From Paenirhodobacter populi (lineage in GTDB: Bacteria; Pseudomonadota; Alphaproteobacteria; Rhodobacterales; Rhodobacteraceae), in contig NZ_SAUZ01000002.1 of the NCBI RefSeq assembly GCF_004022215.1, forward strand, positions 62,001 to 126,000: DNA of 64,000 nt, in the 5' to 3' direction. Within the stretch, counting starts at the first letter, position 1. Each line of letters opens with the position of its first letter. A program made the position numbers and the translations under genes. The notes beneath the pieces were generated by a model. That model had not been told where the DNA came from and made no database searches. It saw only the letters and a program-made list of their open reading frames with translations. Positions 19,395 through 28,458 of this stretch are shown here, one piece after another.

Positions 19395-20594
19395 TCAGCG
19401 GATGCCGAGGCCCGCGCGCATCAGGGCACGGCGGACCGGCGGCAGCCCGTAGAGCGCGCCGAGGACGCCCGCGCGCAGGTCGCGCAGCGGGCGCGGTGCG
19501 AGCATCGACGTGCGGTTGAGTGCGTCGATGCCGATCTCGCGCAGGAGCACCTCGGGGCGGCGGCGGCGGGCATAGGCGGAGAGCATCGCTTCCTCACCCA
19601 GGGTTTCGGGGGAGTTGCGGGACAGATCCAGCAGGCAGGCCAGATCGGCGAGCGACATGTTCAGCCCCTGCGCCCCGATCGGGGGGATGACATGCGCCGC
19701 CTCGGCGATCAGGGCCACGCGCTGCGCCGAGAAGCGCGCGGCGATCTGCGTCATCATCGGCCAGACCGCGCGCCGGGTGACGAGGGTCAGGGGGCCGAGG
19801 ATCCCGGTCGAGCGTTCGGTCATCGCCGCCTCGAATTCCGGAACGGGCAGGGCGGCGAGGCGTTCGGCCTCGGCCGCGCGCTCCATCCAGACGATGGCCG
19901 AAGAGGGCAGGCCGTCGCGATCCGGCAGCGGCACCAGCGTGAAGGGGCCGCCGGAGCGGTGGATCTCGGTCGAGACATTCTCATGCGGGATCGGATGGGT
20001 GACGGCGAAGGCCAGCGCCTTTTGCCCGTAGCGCGTGGTCCGCACCGGGATTCCCGTCGCCTCGCGCACGAAGGAATTCCGCCCGTCGGCGGCCACCACC
20101 AGCCGGGCGTGGATGCGGGCACCATCGGACAGCGTGACCTCGGCCCCCGTGGTGCGGGTCAGCAGGCCCGCGACCGCGATGCCGGGGCGGAAATCCGCAA
20201 GCGGCAGGTCGGCCAGGCGGGCCACCATCTCGCGCCGCAGGAGCCAGTTGGGGAAGTTCCAGCCGAAGGGTTGGTCCGACAGTTCTGATGCGTCGAAATC
20301 CCGCGTCAGCCGGGCCACCGGCTCGGCCCCGCCTGCGTCGACGATGCGCATGATCCGCAGGGGTGCCGCATGGGGGGCGAGGCGCTCCCACAGGCCCGCC
20401 GCCTCCAGCACCCGGCGCGAGGGTTGCAGGAAGGCGGTGGAGCGCATGTCCGCGCCAGCCGCGCCCTCGGATGTCACCGGGGGGGTGGGGTCAACGCAGA
20501 TCGTGCGGAACCCCGCTGCGGCGAAGGCCGCCGCCGCCGTCAGCCCCGCGACTCCGCCGCCGGAAATCAGGATGTCGGTGTCTTCTGCGCTCAT
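19395..20594 (-). CDS. ubiH: UbiH/UbiF-family FAD-dependent monooxygenase
   Basis: A 399-residue class A flavin hydroxylase, most likely acting on the ubiquinone ring. It starts with the FAD-binding GGGVAGLTAAAAFAAAGF (~11-28) and has the DG motif VVAADGRNSFVREATG and a C-terminal AEAAHVIPPIGAQGLNMSLAD, the UbiH-type second FAD motif. In this motif the usual GD is replaced by AE, which also varies in other UbiH proteins. Regiospecificity among UbiF, UbiH, UbiI and UbiL cannot be set by eye, so the symbol is tentative. It seems monocistronic. Confidence 0.78.
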   Translation of the reverse strand: MSAEDTDILISGGGVAGLTAAAAFAAAGFRTICVDPTPPVTSEGAAGADMRSTAFLQPSRRVLEAAGLWERLAPHAAPLRIMRIVDAGGAEPVARLTRDFDASELSDQPFGWNFPNWLLRREMVARLADLPLADFRPGIAVAGLLTRTTGAEVTLSDGARIHARLVVAADGRNSFVREATGIPVRTTRYGQKALAFAVTHPIPHENVSTEIHRSGGPFTLVPLPDRDGLPSSAIVWMERAAEAERLAALPVPEFEAAMTERSTGILGPLTLVTRRAVWPMMTQIAARFSAQRVALIAEAAHVIPPIGAQGLNMSLADLACLLDLSRNSPETLGEEAMLSAYARRRRPEVLLREIGIDALNRTSMLAPRPLRDLRAGVLGALYGLPPVRRALMRAGLGIR

Positions 20595-20653
20595 GACGGG
20601 TCTCCGGTATTTCGCTGCCAGTCTAGCGCGCCCGCTGGCATTGGCCAGAGCGA

Positions 20654-21334
20654 TCAGCCGCCCGACCGCAGCCGGCCGAGGAAACCGGCCAGATCGTCGG
20701 TGTGGTAGCCGATATGCGGCGCGGGGGACGCCTCGGGCGCCACATGCACGGTGCGCATCCCCATCGCGTGCGGGGCGGCGAGGTTGCGCGGGTCATCCTC
20801 GAACATCGCGGCGACGGTGTGGCGGATCCCGGCCTTGGCGAAGACCGTCTCGAAGGCGGCGGGGTGGGGCTTCGGGTGGAACAGCGCATCCTCGACGCCA
20901 TAAACGCCGTCGAACAGCCCGCTCAGCCCGCGCGCTTCAAGCACCCGTTCGGCATAGGGGGCGGAGCCGTTGGTGAAGACGATCTTGCGCCCGGGCAGGT
21001 CCGAGATGGCGCCGCGCAACGCGGGATCGGGGCGCAGCACCGAAAACGAAATGTCGTGCACATCGGCCAGATAGGGGATCGGATCGACGCCATGTTCATG
21101 CATCAGCCCGGCGAGCGTCGTGCCGTAAAGCTGCCAGTAGTGATCGCGCAGCCGGTCGGCCTCGGGCGCCTCGACATTGAGGATGCGCATCACATAGGCG
21201 GTCATCTTGCGCTCGATCTGATCGAAGAGCCGCATCGATGGCGGATAGAGCGTGTTGTCGAGATCGAAAACCCAATCCGAGACGGCCGAGAAGGCGTCTG
21301 AAAGATCGGTCCGGGCGGGAATGGGGGGCTGCAT
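20654..21334 (-). CDS. HAD-family pyrimidine 5'-nucleotidase-like phosphatase
   Basis: A 226-residue HAD hydrolase with motif I DLDNTLYPPSMRLFDQIE (~22-39), motif II KIVFTNGSAPYAE and motifs III/IV in FHPKPHPAAFETV and MFEDDPRNLAAPHAMGM. The DNTLYP opening is characteristic of the Sdt1/Phm8-like pyrimidine 5'-nucleotidase subfamily. The alternative is a generic HAD phosphatase acting on another phosphate ester. It lies between the ubiH-like gene and a divergent GntR regulator. No signal peptide is present. Confidence 0.82.
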   Translation of the reverse strand: MQPPIPARTDLSDAFSAVSDWVFDLDNTLYPPSMRLFDQIERKMTAYVMRILNVEAPEADRLRDHYWQLYGTTLAGLMHEHGVDPIPYLADVHDISFSVLRPDPALRGAISDLPGRKIVFTNGSAPYAERVLEARGLSGLFDGVYGVEDALFHPKPHPAAFETVFAKAGIRHTVAAMFEDDPRNLAAPHAMGMRTVHVAPEASPAPHIGYHTDDLAGFLGRLRSGG

Positions 21335-21471
21335 GGCGGCAAATTAGCGCGCCCCGCGCCGGGCGGCAAGCCGCGATGAATTGTCCGGCGCCGAAGTTTG
21401 TCCTTGTCAGGACCGGGATCGGTCCGTAACGATCGGATTTCATTCCCATTCCCGAAGATCCGCGAGAGGTC

Positions 21472-22110
21472 ATGACGAAAGACGCCTATACGATGATCCT
21501 CGAAGCGATCGACGCCGGGGTCTACCGGCCGGGGGATCGTCTGGTCGAATCCGAACTGGCCGAGCGGTTCGGCGTGTCGCGCACCCCGGTGCGGGAGGCG
21601 TTGCAGCGGCTGGAGACCCAAAGCATGCTGGCGCGCGACGGGCGCAGCCTGATCGTCGCCTCGCTCGATCACAACCAACTGGCCGAGCTTTATGTCGTGC
21701 GCGCCGAGCTGGAGGCGCTGGCCGCGGCGCTCGCCGCCAAACATGCCGCGCCCGAAGAAGTCCGGGTGCTGGAGGACATGGTCGCGCGGGACTGGGAACA
21801 GATGACCGACGCCTTTGAACTCGCCCGGTCGAACAAGCTGTTCCACCGGCAGATCCACCTCGCCTCGCACAACCGCTATCTGGTGCAGCAACTCGACCTC
21901 GTGCATCGGTCGATGGCGCTTCTGGCGAGCACGTCGCTGGCGGCGGACGGGCGGCGCGATGCGGCCCTGCGCGAGCATCAGGCGATCGTCGAGGCGATCC
22001 GCACGGGCGACGAGGCCGGCGCCGCAGCGGCGCTGCGGGCGCATATCTCGAACGCCTTCGAGACGCGGCTGAAGCTTGACGCCGCGGCGGGGCGCAAGGA
22101 CCGTTACTGA
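21472..22110 (+). CDS. GntR family (FCD-type) transcriptional regulator
   Basis: A 212-residue regulator with an N-terminal winged helix (GDRLVESELAERFGVSRTPV, ~20-39, then REALQRLE) and a C-terminal helical FCD domain. The domain's usual metal or ligand residues appear in FHRQIHLASHN, LREHQAIVEAI and LRAHISNAF. FCD-type GntR proteins generally respond to carboxylates or related metabolites. Its neighbours are unrelated, so the target is unknown; the divergent phosphatase gene is the nearest candidate. The last 7 bases overlap the convergent glycosyltransferase gene. Confidence 0.9.
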   Translation: MTKDAYTMILEAIDAGVYRPGDRLVESELAERFGVSRTPVREALQRLETQSMLARDGRSLIVASLDHNQLAELYVVRAELEALAAALAAKHAAPEEVRVLEDMVARDWEQMTDAFELARSNKLFHRQIHLASHNRYLVQQLDLVHRSMALLASTSLAADGRRDAALREHQAIVEAIRTGDEAGAAAALRAHISNAFETRLKLDAAAGRKDRY

Positions 22111-24062
22111 AGCGTCTTGCGCTGCGCTGCCTCGACCGTCAGCGGAATGGCCTCGGGTTCGTGCTCGAAGATGCCGTGGGCGGTCTTTTCCCAATGGAAC
22201 GGGCGGGTGACGGCCTCGTAGATCGCGCGCCAGGCGGCCAGCGCGCCGAGCGGGAAATACAGGTTCATCGTCACCGTCCAGGGCAGCAGATGCCGGTGCG
22301 CCGGGCCCCGAACCGCCCAGGCGGCCGCGACGACGTTGACCAGTTCGCTGGCCACCAGCACGGCGACAAGCATCGGGATTGCGCCCCCGGGCAGCACCGC
22401 GCCGACCGGATGGGGCAGGCTGAACAGCAGCAGCCAGCAGCTCCACAGCACCGGGGCCAGCAGATATTGCGACAGCGAGGCGAGGAACACGATCTGCACG
22501 CCGATGAAGCGCTTCGGCCCCAGATCGCGCCACAGCGCCGCCGGGTTGCGCATATGCACGGCCCAGGTCATCGCATAGCCCTTGAGCCAGCGGGAACGTT
22601 GCCTGATCCAGGGCAGGGGGCGGCAGTTCGCCTCTTCATGCGTGACGGTGGGCACCATCTCTGTCCGGTAGCCGTGGCGGGCAAGGCGCAGGCCCAGATC
22701 GGCATCCTCGGTCACGTTATGCGCGTCCCATGCGCCGAGTTCTTCCAGCGCGTCGCGGCGGAAGAACAGTGTCGTCCCCCCAAGCGGCAGCACGAGGCCG
22801 AGCCGCGCCATCCCCGGCAGCATCACCCGGAACCATGTCGCATATTCGATGGTGAAGCAGCGCGCCAGCCAGTTGGTCCGCGGGTTGTAATAATCGAGGA
22901 TGCCCTGCAGGCAGGCGACCTCGGGCGGTGCGGCGGCAAAGCGCCGGGCGATGACATGAAGCTGTTCGGGGTCGGGCCGGTCCTCGGCGTCATAGACCCC
23001 GATGATCGAGCCGCGGCAGAAGTTCAGCGCATAGTTCATCGCGCGCGGCTTCGTCCGGATCGGCCCGCCCGGCACGGTGACGACGCGCATCCAGCGCGGC
23101 AGGCGGGTGCGGGCCAGCGCGTCGCGGGTGGTGTCGTCATCCGCCTCGACGATCAGCAGCACGTCGAGCAGCTCGCGCGGATAGTTCAGCTGGCCGATCC
23201 GCGCGACCAGCTTGCCGGCGATGTCGGGCTCGTGCAGGAGCGGCAACAGGATGGACACGACCGGCAGCCGCGCCGGGGTGGTCGTGTCGGGCGGCGGGGC
23301 GGCCCTGCGCTTGCGATGCGCCCAGATCTCGGCCCCGCAGGCCACCAGCTTCAGCCCCATCGCGGCGATCAGGGTCAGGATCGTCCAGCCGAAGATCAGC
23401 GAGAAGGTCGCCAGCGGCAATGCCATCAGCCCGAGCGCCAGCGCGAAGATCAGCCCGAGCGCGATGTTCGAGGCGACGGCGGGGCTGCTGGTGCGACAGC
23501 TTTCGACGACCGGCACGCGATGTTCCGCCCGCCGGATCAGCGCCGTCTGCCGCCGCGACAGCAGCGCCGCATGGATCGCGGTTTCCGAGGCGATCACCAT
23601 CCGGCAGGGCAGGAAGGACCCCGGAAGCCGTTCGCGCAGGGCGGCGAAATCCTCGGGTCGGGCGGTGGCGATGACGACCGTATCGCCGATCCGGCGCCAG
23701 GGCAGGATCGTCTCTTTCAGGCAGGTCTCGGCGCCGATCTCGTCGATCAGGCGCGGGTCGGGCCGATCGCGCGACAGATCGACCGCCGAGGCCGACCATT
23801 GCCGCGCCAGCGCGGTCATCAGGTCGTCCTCGCGCACCCAGCCATGGGCCAGAAGGATATCGCCCAGCCGGACATCCTCGCGCGCGCGGATCGCCACGGC
23901 CTTGAGCAGGTTACCCGGATCGACAGCCTGCATCTCGGTCAGGATCTGGCCGAGCGGCGGGCGCCGTCCGGCACGCGCGGCCGCCGGTTGCGGGCGGGCG
24001 GCATTGCCGATCCGCTGAAACTCTTTTCCACCGACGACGCGGAGCCTGCCTCGCGCTTCCAT
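22104..24062 (-). CDS. Processive glycosyltransferase with N-terminal MshEN-like domain
   Basis: A 652-residue membrane glycosyltransferase. Residues ~36-90 hold two MshEN/T2SSE-N-type repeats, a degenerate PLGQILTEMQ and a good RLGDILLAHGWVREDDLMTA (65-84), followed by LARQW. Residues ~195-245 form hydrophobic segments. A GT2 domain spans ~265-500 with DAED (~358), TEDADLGLRL (~451) and QRSRWLKG (~488), the D,D,D,QxxRW set of processive enzymes such as cellulose synthase. More membrane segments follow. MshEN domains bind cyclic di-GMP in MshE and NfrB, so second-messenger control is inferred. The product is unknown. Confidence 0.85.
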   Translation of the reverse strand: MEARGRLRVVGGKEFQRIGNAARPQPAAARAGRRPPLGQILTEMQAVDPGNLLKAVAIRAREDVRLGDILLAHGWVREDDLMTALARQWSASAVDLSRDRPDPRLIDEIGAETCLKETILPWRRIGDTVVIATARPEDFAALRERLPGSFLPCRMVIASETAIHAALLSRRQTALIRRAEHRVPVVESCRTSSPAVASNIALGLIFALALGLMALPLATFSLIFGWTILTLIAAMGLKLVACGAEIWAHRKRRAAPPPDTTTPARLPVVSILLPLLHEPDIAGKLVARIGQLNYPRELLDVLLIVEADDDTTRDALARTRLPRWMRVVTVPGGPIRTKPRAMNYALNFCRGSIIGVYDAEDRPDPEQLHVIARRFAAAPPEVACLQGILDYYNPRTNWLARCFTIEYATWFRVMLPGMARLGLVLPLGGTTLFFRRDALEELGAWDAHNVTEDADLGLRLARHGYRTEMVPTVTHEEANCRPLPWIRQRSRWLKGYAMTWAVHMRNPAALWRDLGPKRFIGVQIVFLASLSQYLLAPVLWSCWLLLFSLPHPVGAVLPGGAIPMLVAVLVASELVNVVAAAWAVRGPAHRHLLPWTVTMNLYFPLGALAAWRAIYEAVTRPFHWEKTAHGIFEHEPEAIPLTVEAAQRKTLQ

Positions 24063-24186
24063 TCTGCCCTCATGACTCGCAACAGGCCTGTGGCCTCGTC
24101 GGGCGAGGTTCTGCGGGAAGTGGTTAAAGGAAGATTAACAACGCCTTAAATACACGGATAAAATCCGCCTATTCGACACATTCGTG

Positions 24187-24220
24187 CCTTCGGTTTTCCA
24201 TAAACCCCGGGGGGGCCGAC
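24187..24220 (+). repeat. Degenerate dispersed palindromic element (after carA)
   Basis: CCTTCGGTTTTCCATAAACCCCGGGGGGG keeps the left part of the core but lacks the ATATCC segment and the long hairpin. It lies just after the carA stop codon on the minus strand. It looks like a decayed copy. Confidence 0.6.
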
Positions 24221-24225
24221 AGATC

Positions 24226-25392
24226 TCAGGCGTCGCGGCGTTCGCGCATGGCCTGGGCGAAGCGGTCGAACAGATAGTAGCTGTCCTGCGGACCGGGGCT
24301 GGCCTCGGGGTGGTATTGCACGGAAAACACCGGCCGACCCTCCAGCGCGATGCCGCAATTCGACCCGTCGAAGAGCGAGACATGCGTTTCCGCGACACCC
24401 ACGGGCAGGGTCTGCGCATCGACGGTGAAACCGTGGTTCATCGAGGTGATCTCGACCTTGCCGGTGGTCAGGTCCTTCACCGGATGGTTCGCGCCGTGAT
24501 GGCCGTGGTTCATCTTGATCGTCTTCGCCCCAAGCGCCAGCGCCAGCATCTGGTGGCCAAGGCAGATGCCGAAGACCGGCAGTTCCTTTTCCAGCACGCC
24601 GCGGATCATCGGCACGGCATATTCGCCCGTCGCCGCCGGATCGCCCGGACCGTTCGACAGGAAGACGCCCTCGGGGTTCAGCGCCAGCACATCCTCGGCC
24701 GTCGCCGTCGCCGGCAGAACGGTCACGTCACACCCCGCCGACGCAAGGCAGCGCAGGATGTTGCGTTTCGCGCCATAGTCGATGGCAACGACCCGCAGCC
24801 CGTCGCCCTTGCGCTTCACATAGCCCTCGGGCCAGGCCCAACGCATCTCGTCCCAGTGGTAGCTCTGCGCGCAGGTCACCTCTTTGGCGAGGTCGAGCCC
24901 CACCAGCCCCTTCCACGCGCGCGCCTTTTTCACCAGCGCCTCGATGTCGAAGCGGCCTTCCGGGTCATGGGCGATGGCGACATGCGGCGCGCCCTGCTGG
25001 CGGATCGCGCGGGTCAGGCGGCGGGTATCGACCCCGCCGACGCCGATCCGGCCCTTTTTCGTCATCCAGTCGACCAGATCGTCCGTGGCGCGCCAGTTCG
25101 AGGGCTCCGTCGGATCCCATTTCACCACCATCCCCGCGGCGACCGGCTCGGCCGTTTCGTCGTCGTCGAGGTTCACGCCGACATTGCCGACATGCGGGAA
25201 GGTGAAGGTGACGACCTGACCCGCATAGCTCGGGTCCGTCATGATCTCCTGATAGCCGGTCATCGCGGTGTTGAACACGAGTTCCGCGACCGTATCCCCC
25301 GTGGCGCCGAAGCCCTTTCCGTAGAACAGCTGGCCGTCCGACAGGGCGATCAGCGCGGTGGGTTTATCCGATGACGGGTGACTGACTGGCAT
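24226..25392 (-). CDS. carA: Carbamoyl-phosphate synthase small subunit
   Basis: CarA is the glutamine amidotransferase subunit that supplies ammonia to CarB for arginine and pyrimidine synthesis. The 388 residues show the N-terminal domain (GFGATGDTVAELVFNTAMTG, DPSYAGQVVTFTFPHVGNVG) and a class I amidotransferase domain with nucleophile GICLGHQML, KMNHGHHGANHPV, and VQYHPEASPGPQDS with the catalytic His and Glu. carB is not in the window. A promoter-like sequence lies upstream and YqeY is divergent, a pairing that I recall from other alphaproteobacteria. Confidence 0.97.
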   Translation of the reverse strand: MPVSHPSSDKPTALIALSDGQLFYGKGFGATGDTVAELVFNTAMTGYQEIMTDPSYAGQVVTFTFPHVGNVGVNLDDDETAEPVAAGMVVKWDPTEPSNWRATDDLVDWMTKKGRIGVGGVDTRRLTRAIRQQGAPHVAIAHDPEGRFDIEALVKKARAWKGLVGLDLAKEVTCAQSYHWDEMRWAWPEGYVKRKGDGLRVVAIDYGAKRNILRCLASAGCDVTVLPATATAEDVLALNPEGVFLSNGPGDPAATGEYAVPMIRGVLEKELPVFGICLGHQMLALALGAKTIKMNHGHHGANHPVKDLTTGKVEITSMNHGFTVDAQTLPVGVAETHVSLFDGSNCGIALEGRPVFSVQYHPEASPGPQDSYYLFDRFAQAMRERRDA

Positions 25393-25422
25393 GGCGCGAC
25401 TCCCCGGGGCAAAATCTGCCGG

Positions 25423-25451
25423 AAACTACGAGCCGCCGCCGCCCGGGTCAA
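25423..25451 (-). promoter_or_regulatory. Candidate carA promoter
   Basis: On the minus strand TTGACC and TAGTTT are separated by 17 bases, a fair match to -35 and -10 boxes. Transcription would start near 25416, leaving a ~24-base leader before the carA ATG. On the plus strand, TTGTCC-N16-TACATC at 25472-25499 could serve the divergent YqeY gene. Confidence 0.45.
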
Positions 25452-25562
25452 TACCCTTGGCTCAAAACTTCTTGTCCATATAAATCAATGTCTTACATCT
25501 GTTGCTCCGGGCGGGTATCCGGTCTATTGTGCGGGCTTGGACCGAAATCGGGAGAAATGCAG

Positions 25563-26021
25563 ATGCAGATGCGCGAGCGGCTTGCCGCGGCTCTGAAGGA
25601 TGCGATGAAGGCGAAGGATGCCGACCGTCTGTCGACGCTGCGCCTGATCAATGCGGCCATCAAGGATCGGGAAATCGCGCTCCGCGCGACGCCGGATGCG
25701 CCGGGGGTGAGCGACGCGGACATCCTCGCGATCCTCGGCAAGATGGTGAAACAACGCCAGGAATCGGCGCGCGCCTATGAAGAGGGCGGGCGGCTGGAAC
25801 TGGCGGAAAAGGAACTGGCCGAAGTCAAGGTGATCGAGGAATTCCTGCCCCGCCAACTGACGCCCGAAGAGGTCTCGGCCGCGGTGGATGCGGCGGTGAC
25901 GGCGCTTGGCGCCACCTCGATCCGCGACATGGGCCGGGTGATGGGCGAACTTAAGGCGAAATACACCGGGCAGATGGATTTCGGCGCCGTCGGCCCGATG
26001 GTGAAGGCAAAGCTGGGCTGA
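25563..26021 (+). CDS. GatB/YqeY domain protein
   Basis: A 152-residue cytoplasmic protein of the YqeY family, related to the tail domain of the amidotransferase GatB. Three ATGs lie in frame at 25557, 25563 and 25569. The GGAGA at 25551 favours 25563, and the first is too close to it. Visible family segments are LKDAMKAKDADRLSTLRLIN, EKELAEVKVIEEFLPRQLT and MGELKAKYTGQMDFG. YqeY proteins may have a tRNA- or amidation-linked role, but this has not been settled. It is divergent from carA and 33 bases ahead of the FUSC-like gene. Confidence 0.9.
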   Translation: MQMRERLAAALKDAMKAKDADRLSTLRLINAAIKDREIALRATPDAPGVSDADILAILGKMVKQRQESARAYEEGGRLELAEKELAEVKVIEEFLPRQLTPEEVSAAVDAAVTALGATSIRDMGRVMGELKAKYTGQMDFGAVGPMVKAKLG

Positions 26022-26054
26022 CCCCGCCCGGACCCCGAGCAGGAGTCAGCGACG

Positions 26055-27125
26055 GTGAGCGGAGCGATCTTTCAGGGAAAGTGGCGGCGGCTGCGCGACA
26101 GGGCGACCGCCGCGACGCAGGACGCGGCGGCCTCCGCCATCGCCGTCGGGCTGTCGTGGCTGCTGGCGCGCTGGCTGGCCGGGCATGAACGGCCGATGTT
26201 CGCGGTGGTGACGGCGGTGATCTGCCTCGCCCCCGGCCTGCCGAACCACGGGCGGCAGGCGGTCTCCATGCTGATGGGGGTCTTCACCGGCATCGCGGTG
26301 GGGGAACTGAGCCTGCTTTTGCCCATCGGCGACAGTCTGGGGGCGACCTCGCTGCGGCTGACGGGGGTGACCTTTCTGGCGATCGTGCTGGCCTCGCTCT
26401 GGGGGCAAAGCGCGGTGACGGTGATCCAGGCCGGGGTCTCGGCGCTGATGGTGCTGACGATGGGGCCTGTCGCCGCGGGGCCGGAGCGGCTGATCGACGT
26501 GCTGATCGGCACGGCGGTCGGGCTGTTCTTCAGTCAGGTGCTGCTGACCCCCGATCCGCTGAAGATGCTGGAAACCGGCGCGCGCAGCCTGCTGAGCGAG
26601 CTGGCGCAAGGCATGTTGCTGGCCGAAAAGGCGGTGCGGACGGGCGATGTGAAACAGGCGCAGCAGGCGGCGCAGCAGCTTGGTGCCGCGCGGGTCAAGC
26701 TGATGGCGCTGGACGGCGGCATCAGTCTGGCGCGGGACAGCGCCCACTGGACCCTGCGCGGCTGGCGCGCGGGCCCGAAGGTCGCGGAACTCGCCGCCCG
26801 ATACGACCGGCACGCGGCGCGGATCTATGCGCAGGGGCTGATCCTCGGCGATGAGCTGTATCACGCGCTCCGCGACGAACCGGGCAAGGCGCCCGCCCCG
26901 ATCGCCGATCTTCTGCATCTCGCGGCGAACAACCTCGCCGATCCAGACCATGCCCATCCGATGGATCGCGCGCGGCTGGCGGAAATCGTCTCGGTCATCG
27001 ACCCGAAGGCGGAACACTGGCGCGCCGTCGCGACGCAGGCCGTGGCACTCAGCGCCGCCGGCCGCCAGCTTCTGGCGCTCCCGGCCGAGGCCCGCTCCGC
27101 CGCCCGCGCAAGCGCGTCAAACTGA
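26055..27125 (+). CDS. FUSC-like inner membrane protein
   Basis: A 356-residue membrane protein starting at GTG 26055 behind CAGGAG. The N-terminal ~175 residues form about six hydrophobic segments (AIAVGLSWLLARWL, MFAVVTAVICLAPG, TFLAIVLASLWG, LIDVLIGTAVGLFFSQVLLT). The rest is a helical cytoplasmic region. The fold and the PMFAVVTAVICL segment resemble the FUSC/aromatic acid exporter family, which includes AaeB-type efflux proteins. No substrate can be assigned. It follows YqeY closely, and a strong hairpin begins right at its stop codon. Confidence 0.72.
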   Translation: MSGAIFQGKWRRLRDRATAATQDAAASAIAVGLSWLLARWLAGHERPMFAVVTAVICLAPGLPNHGRQAVSMLMGVFTGIAVGELSLLLPIGDSLGATSLRLTGVTFLAIVLASLWGQSAVTVIQAGVSALMVLTMGPVAAGPERLIDVLIGTAVGLFFSQVLLTPDPLKMLETGARSLLSELAQGMLLAEKAVRTGDVKQAQQAAQQLGAARVKLMALDGGISLARDSAHWTLRGWRAGPKVAELAARYDRHAARIYAQGLILGDELYHALRDEPGKAPAPIADLLHLAANNLADPDHAHPMDRARLAEIVSVIDPKAEHWRAVATQAVALSAAGRQLLALPAEARSAARASASN

Positions 27126-27151
27126 AAAGGGCGGCGAAATGACCGCCGCCC
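27125..27151. terminator. Bidirectional terminator after the FUSC-like gene
   Basis: GGGCGGCG and CGCCGCCC form an 8-bp perfect stem around AAATGAC, starting 4 bases after the stop codon. On the minus strand the stem is followed by TTTTCAG, a usable T-tract. It may therefore also stop read-through from the long minus-strand purine operon. Confidence 0.65.
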
Positions 27152-27237
27152 GCTTCCCTCATCAGCCTTCCCGGAATCGCTCCGGTCCAACGGGCATCGG
27201 TCCCGAAACAGGTTCCGTATCGACGCGGCCTGCTGCC

Positions 27238-27300
27238 TTCATTCTTCCATAAATATCCCGGGGGTGAGCCCGGAACGGGCGAGGGGGCTGGCCCCCTCTT
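27238..27300 (+). repeat. Dispersed palindromic element (after the BMP gene)
   Basis: CTTCATTCTTCCATAAATATCCC is followed by GGGGGTGAG, a CCCG-GAA-CGGG hairpin and GAGGGGGC-TG-GCCCCCTC. It lies 21 bases past the stop of the last gene of the minus-strand purine operon, hairpin nearest the gene. It is a full, well-conserved copy. Confidence 0.85.
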
Positions 27301-27320
27301 CCCTCTCCGCAATCCCGCCC

Positions 27321-28403
27321 TTACTTCGGCAGCTCGCCCGAAACCCCTTCGACGAAGAAGTTCATCCCGGCCAGTTCGCCGTCCTCGGGCGTGGCACCCT
27401 CGGCCAGCCATTCGGATCCGTCCTGCTTCTTCAGCGGGCCGGTGAAGGGGTGGTATTCGCCCGAGGCGATCCTGTCCTTCAGCGCCAGCGCCTCCTCCTT
27501 CACCTCGGCGGGCACGGCGTCGGAAATCTCGCCGATGCCCACCATGCCGGTGCCGATGCCGCCCCAGGTGGCTTCGGGCTTCCAGGTGCCGTCCAGCGCC
27601 TCGCCGATGCGCTTGATGTAGTAGGGGTCCCAGTGGTCGATGGTCGAGGAAACGCGCGGCTTCGGCGCGAAGGCGATCATGTCCGAGGCCTGCCCGAAGG
27701 TGAAGACGTTGCCCGCCTCCTGCGCCTTGGCCTGCGGCGCGGTGGAATCGGTGTGTTGCAGGACGAAATCGCAGCCTTCGGCGATCAGCGCGGCGGCGGC
27801 GTCGGCCTCTTTCGCCGGGTCGAACCAGGTGTAGGCCCAGACCACCTTGATCTCGACATCCGGGTTGACCTTCTTCGCGTGGATGTAGACGGCGTTGATG
27901 CCCTGCACGACCTCGGGGATCGGGAAGGAGCCGATATAGCCGATCTTGTTGGTCTTGGTCATCCGCCCGGCGATGGTGCCCTGAATCGCGCGGCCTTCGT
28001 AGAAGCGCGCGTCATAGGTGGCGAGGTTCTCGGCCTGCTTGTAGCCGGTGGCATGCTCGAACTTCACGTTCGGGAATTTCTTCGCCACATTGACCGTCGC
28101 ATCCATGAAACCGAAGGAGGTGGCGAAGATCAGCTGGTTCCCCTGCAGCGCAAGCTGCGTCAGCGCGCGTTCGGCATCCGGGCCTTCGGGCACGTTCTCG
28201 ATGTAGGAGGTGACGATCCTGTCGCCATATTCCTGCTGCGCGGCAAGGCGCGCCTGATCGTGCTGGTAGGACCAGCCCATGTCACCCACCGGGCCGACAT
28301 AGATGAAACCGACCTTCAGCGGATCGGCGGCGCGGGCCGGCAGGCCGGAGGCGGCGACGACGGCGGTGGCCGCCGTGCTGGTCAGAAAGGATCTGCGGTT
28401 CAT
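27321..28403 (-). CDS. BMP-family ABC transporter substrate-binding protein
   Basis: A 360-residue periplasmic binding protein of the basic membrane protein (Med/PnrA) family, which binds purine nucleosides in characterised members. ATG 28403 follows GGGAGAT and starts a twin-arginine-like signal, NRRSFLTSTAATAVVAASG, ending ARAADP. The mature part begins LKVGFIYVGPVGDMGWSYQH, the nucleoside-binding motif region of the family. It is the last gene of the operon, 55 bases after the second permease. The ligand is inferred to be a purine or nucleoside because xdhABC lie upstream in the same operon. Confidence 0.9.
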   Translation of the reverse strand: MNRRSFLTSTAATAVVAASGLPARAADPLKVGFIYVGPVGDMGWSYQHDQARLAAQQEYGDRIVTSYIENVPEGPDAERALTQLALQGNQLIFATSFGFMDATVNVAKKFPNVKFEHATGYKQAENLATYDARFYEGRAIQGTIAGRMTKTNKIGYIGSFPIPEVVQGINAVYIHAKKVNPDVEIKVVWAYTWFDPAKEADAAAALIAEGCDFVLQHTDSTAPQAKAQEAGNVFTFGQASDMIAFAPKPRVSSTIDHWDPYYIKRIGEALDGTWKPEATWGGIGTGMVGIGEISDAVPAEVKEEALALKDRIASGEYHPFTGPLKKQDGSEWLAEGATPEDGELAGMNFFVEGVSGELPK

Positions 28404-28458
28404 GGGGATCTCCCGTAGTTGAGGGCGGCGCGGCGCGCCACCCGGATGGGCGCAAGGA

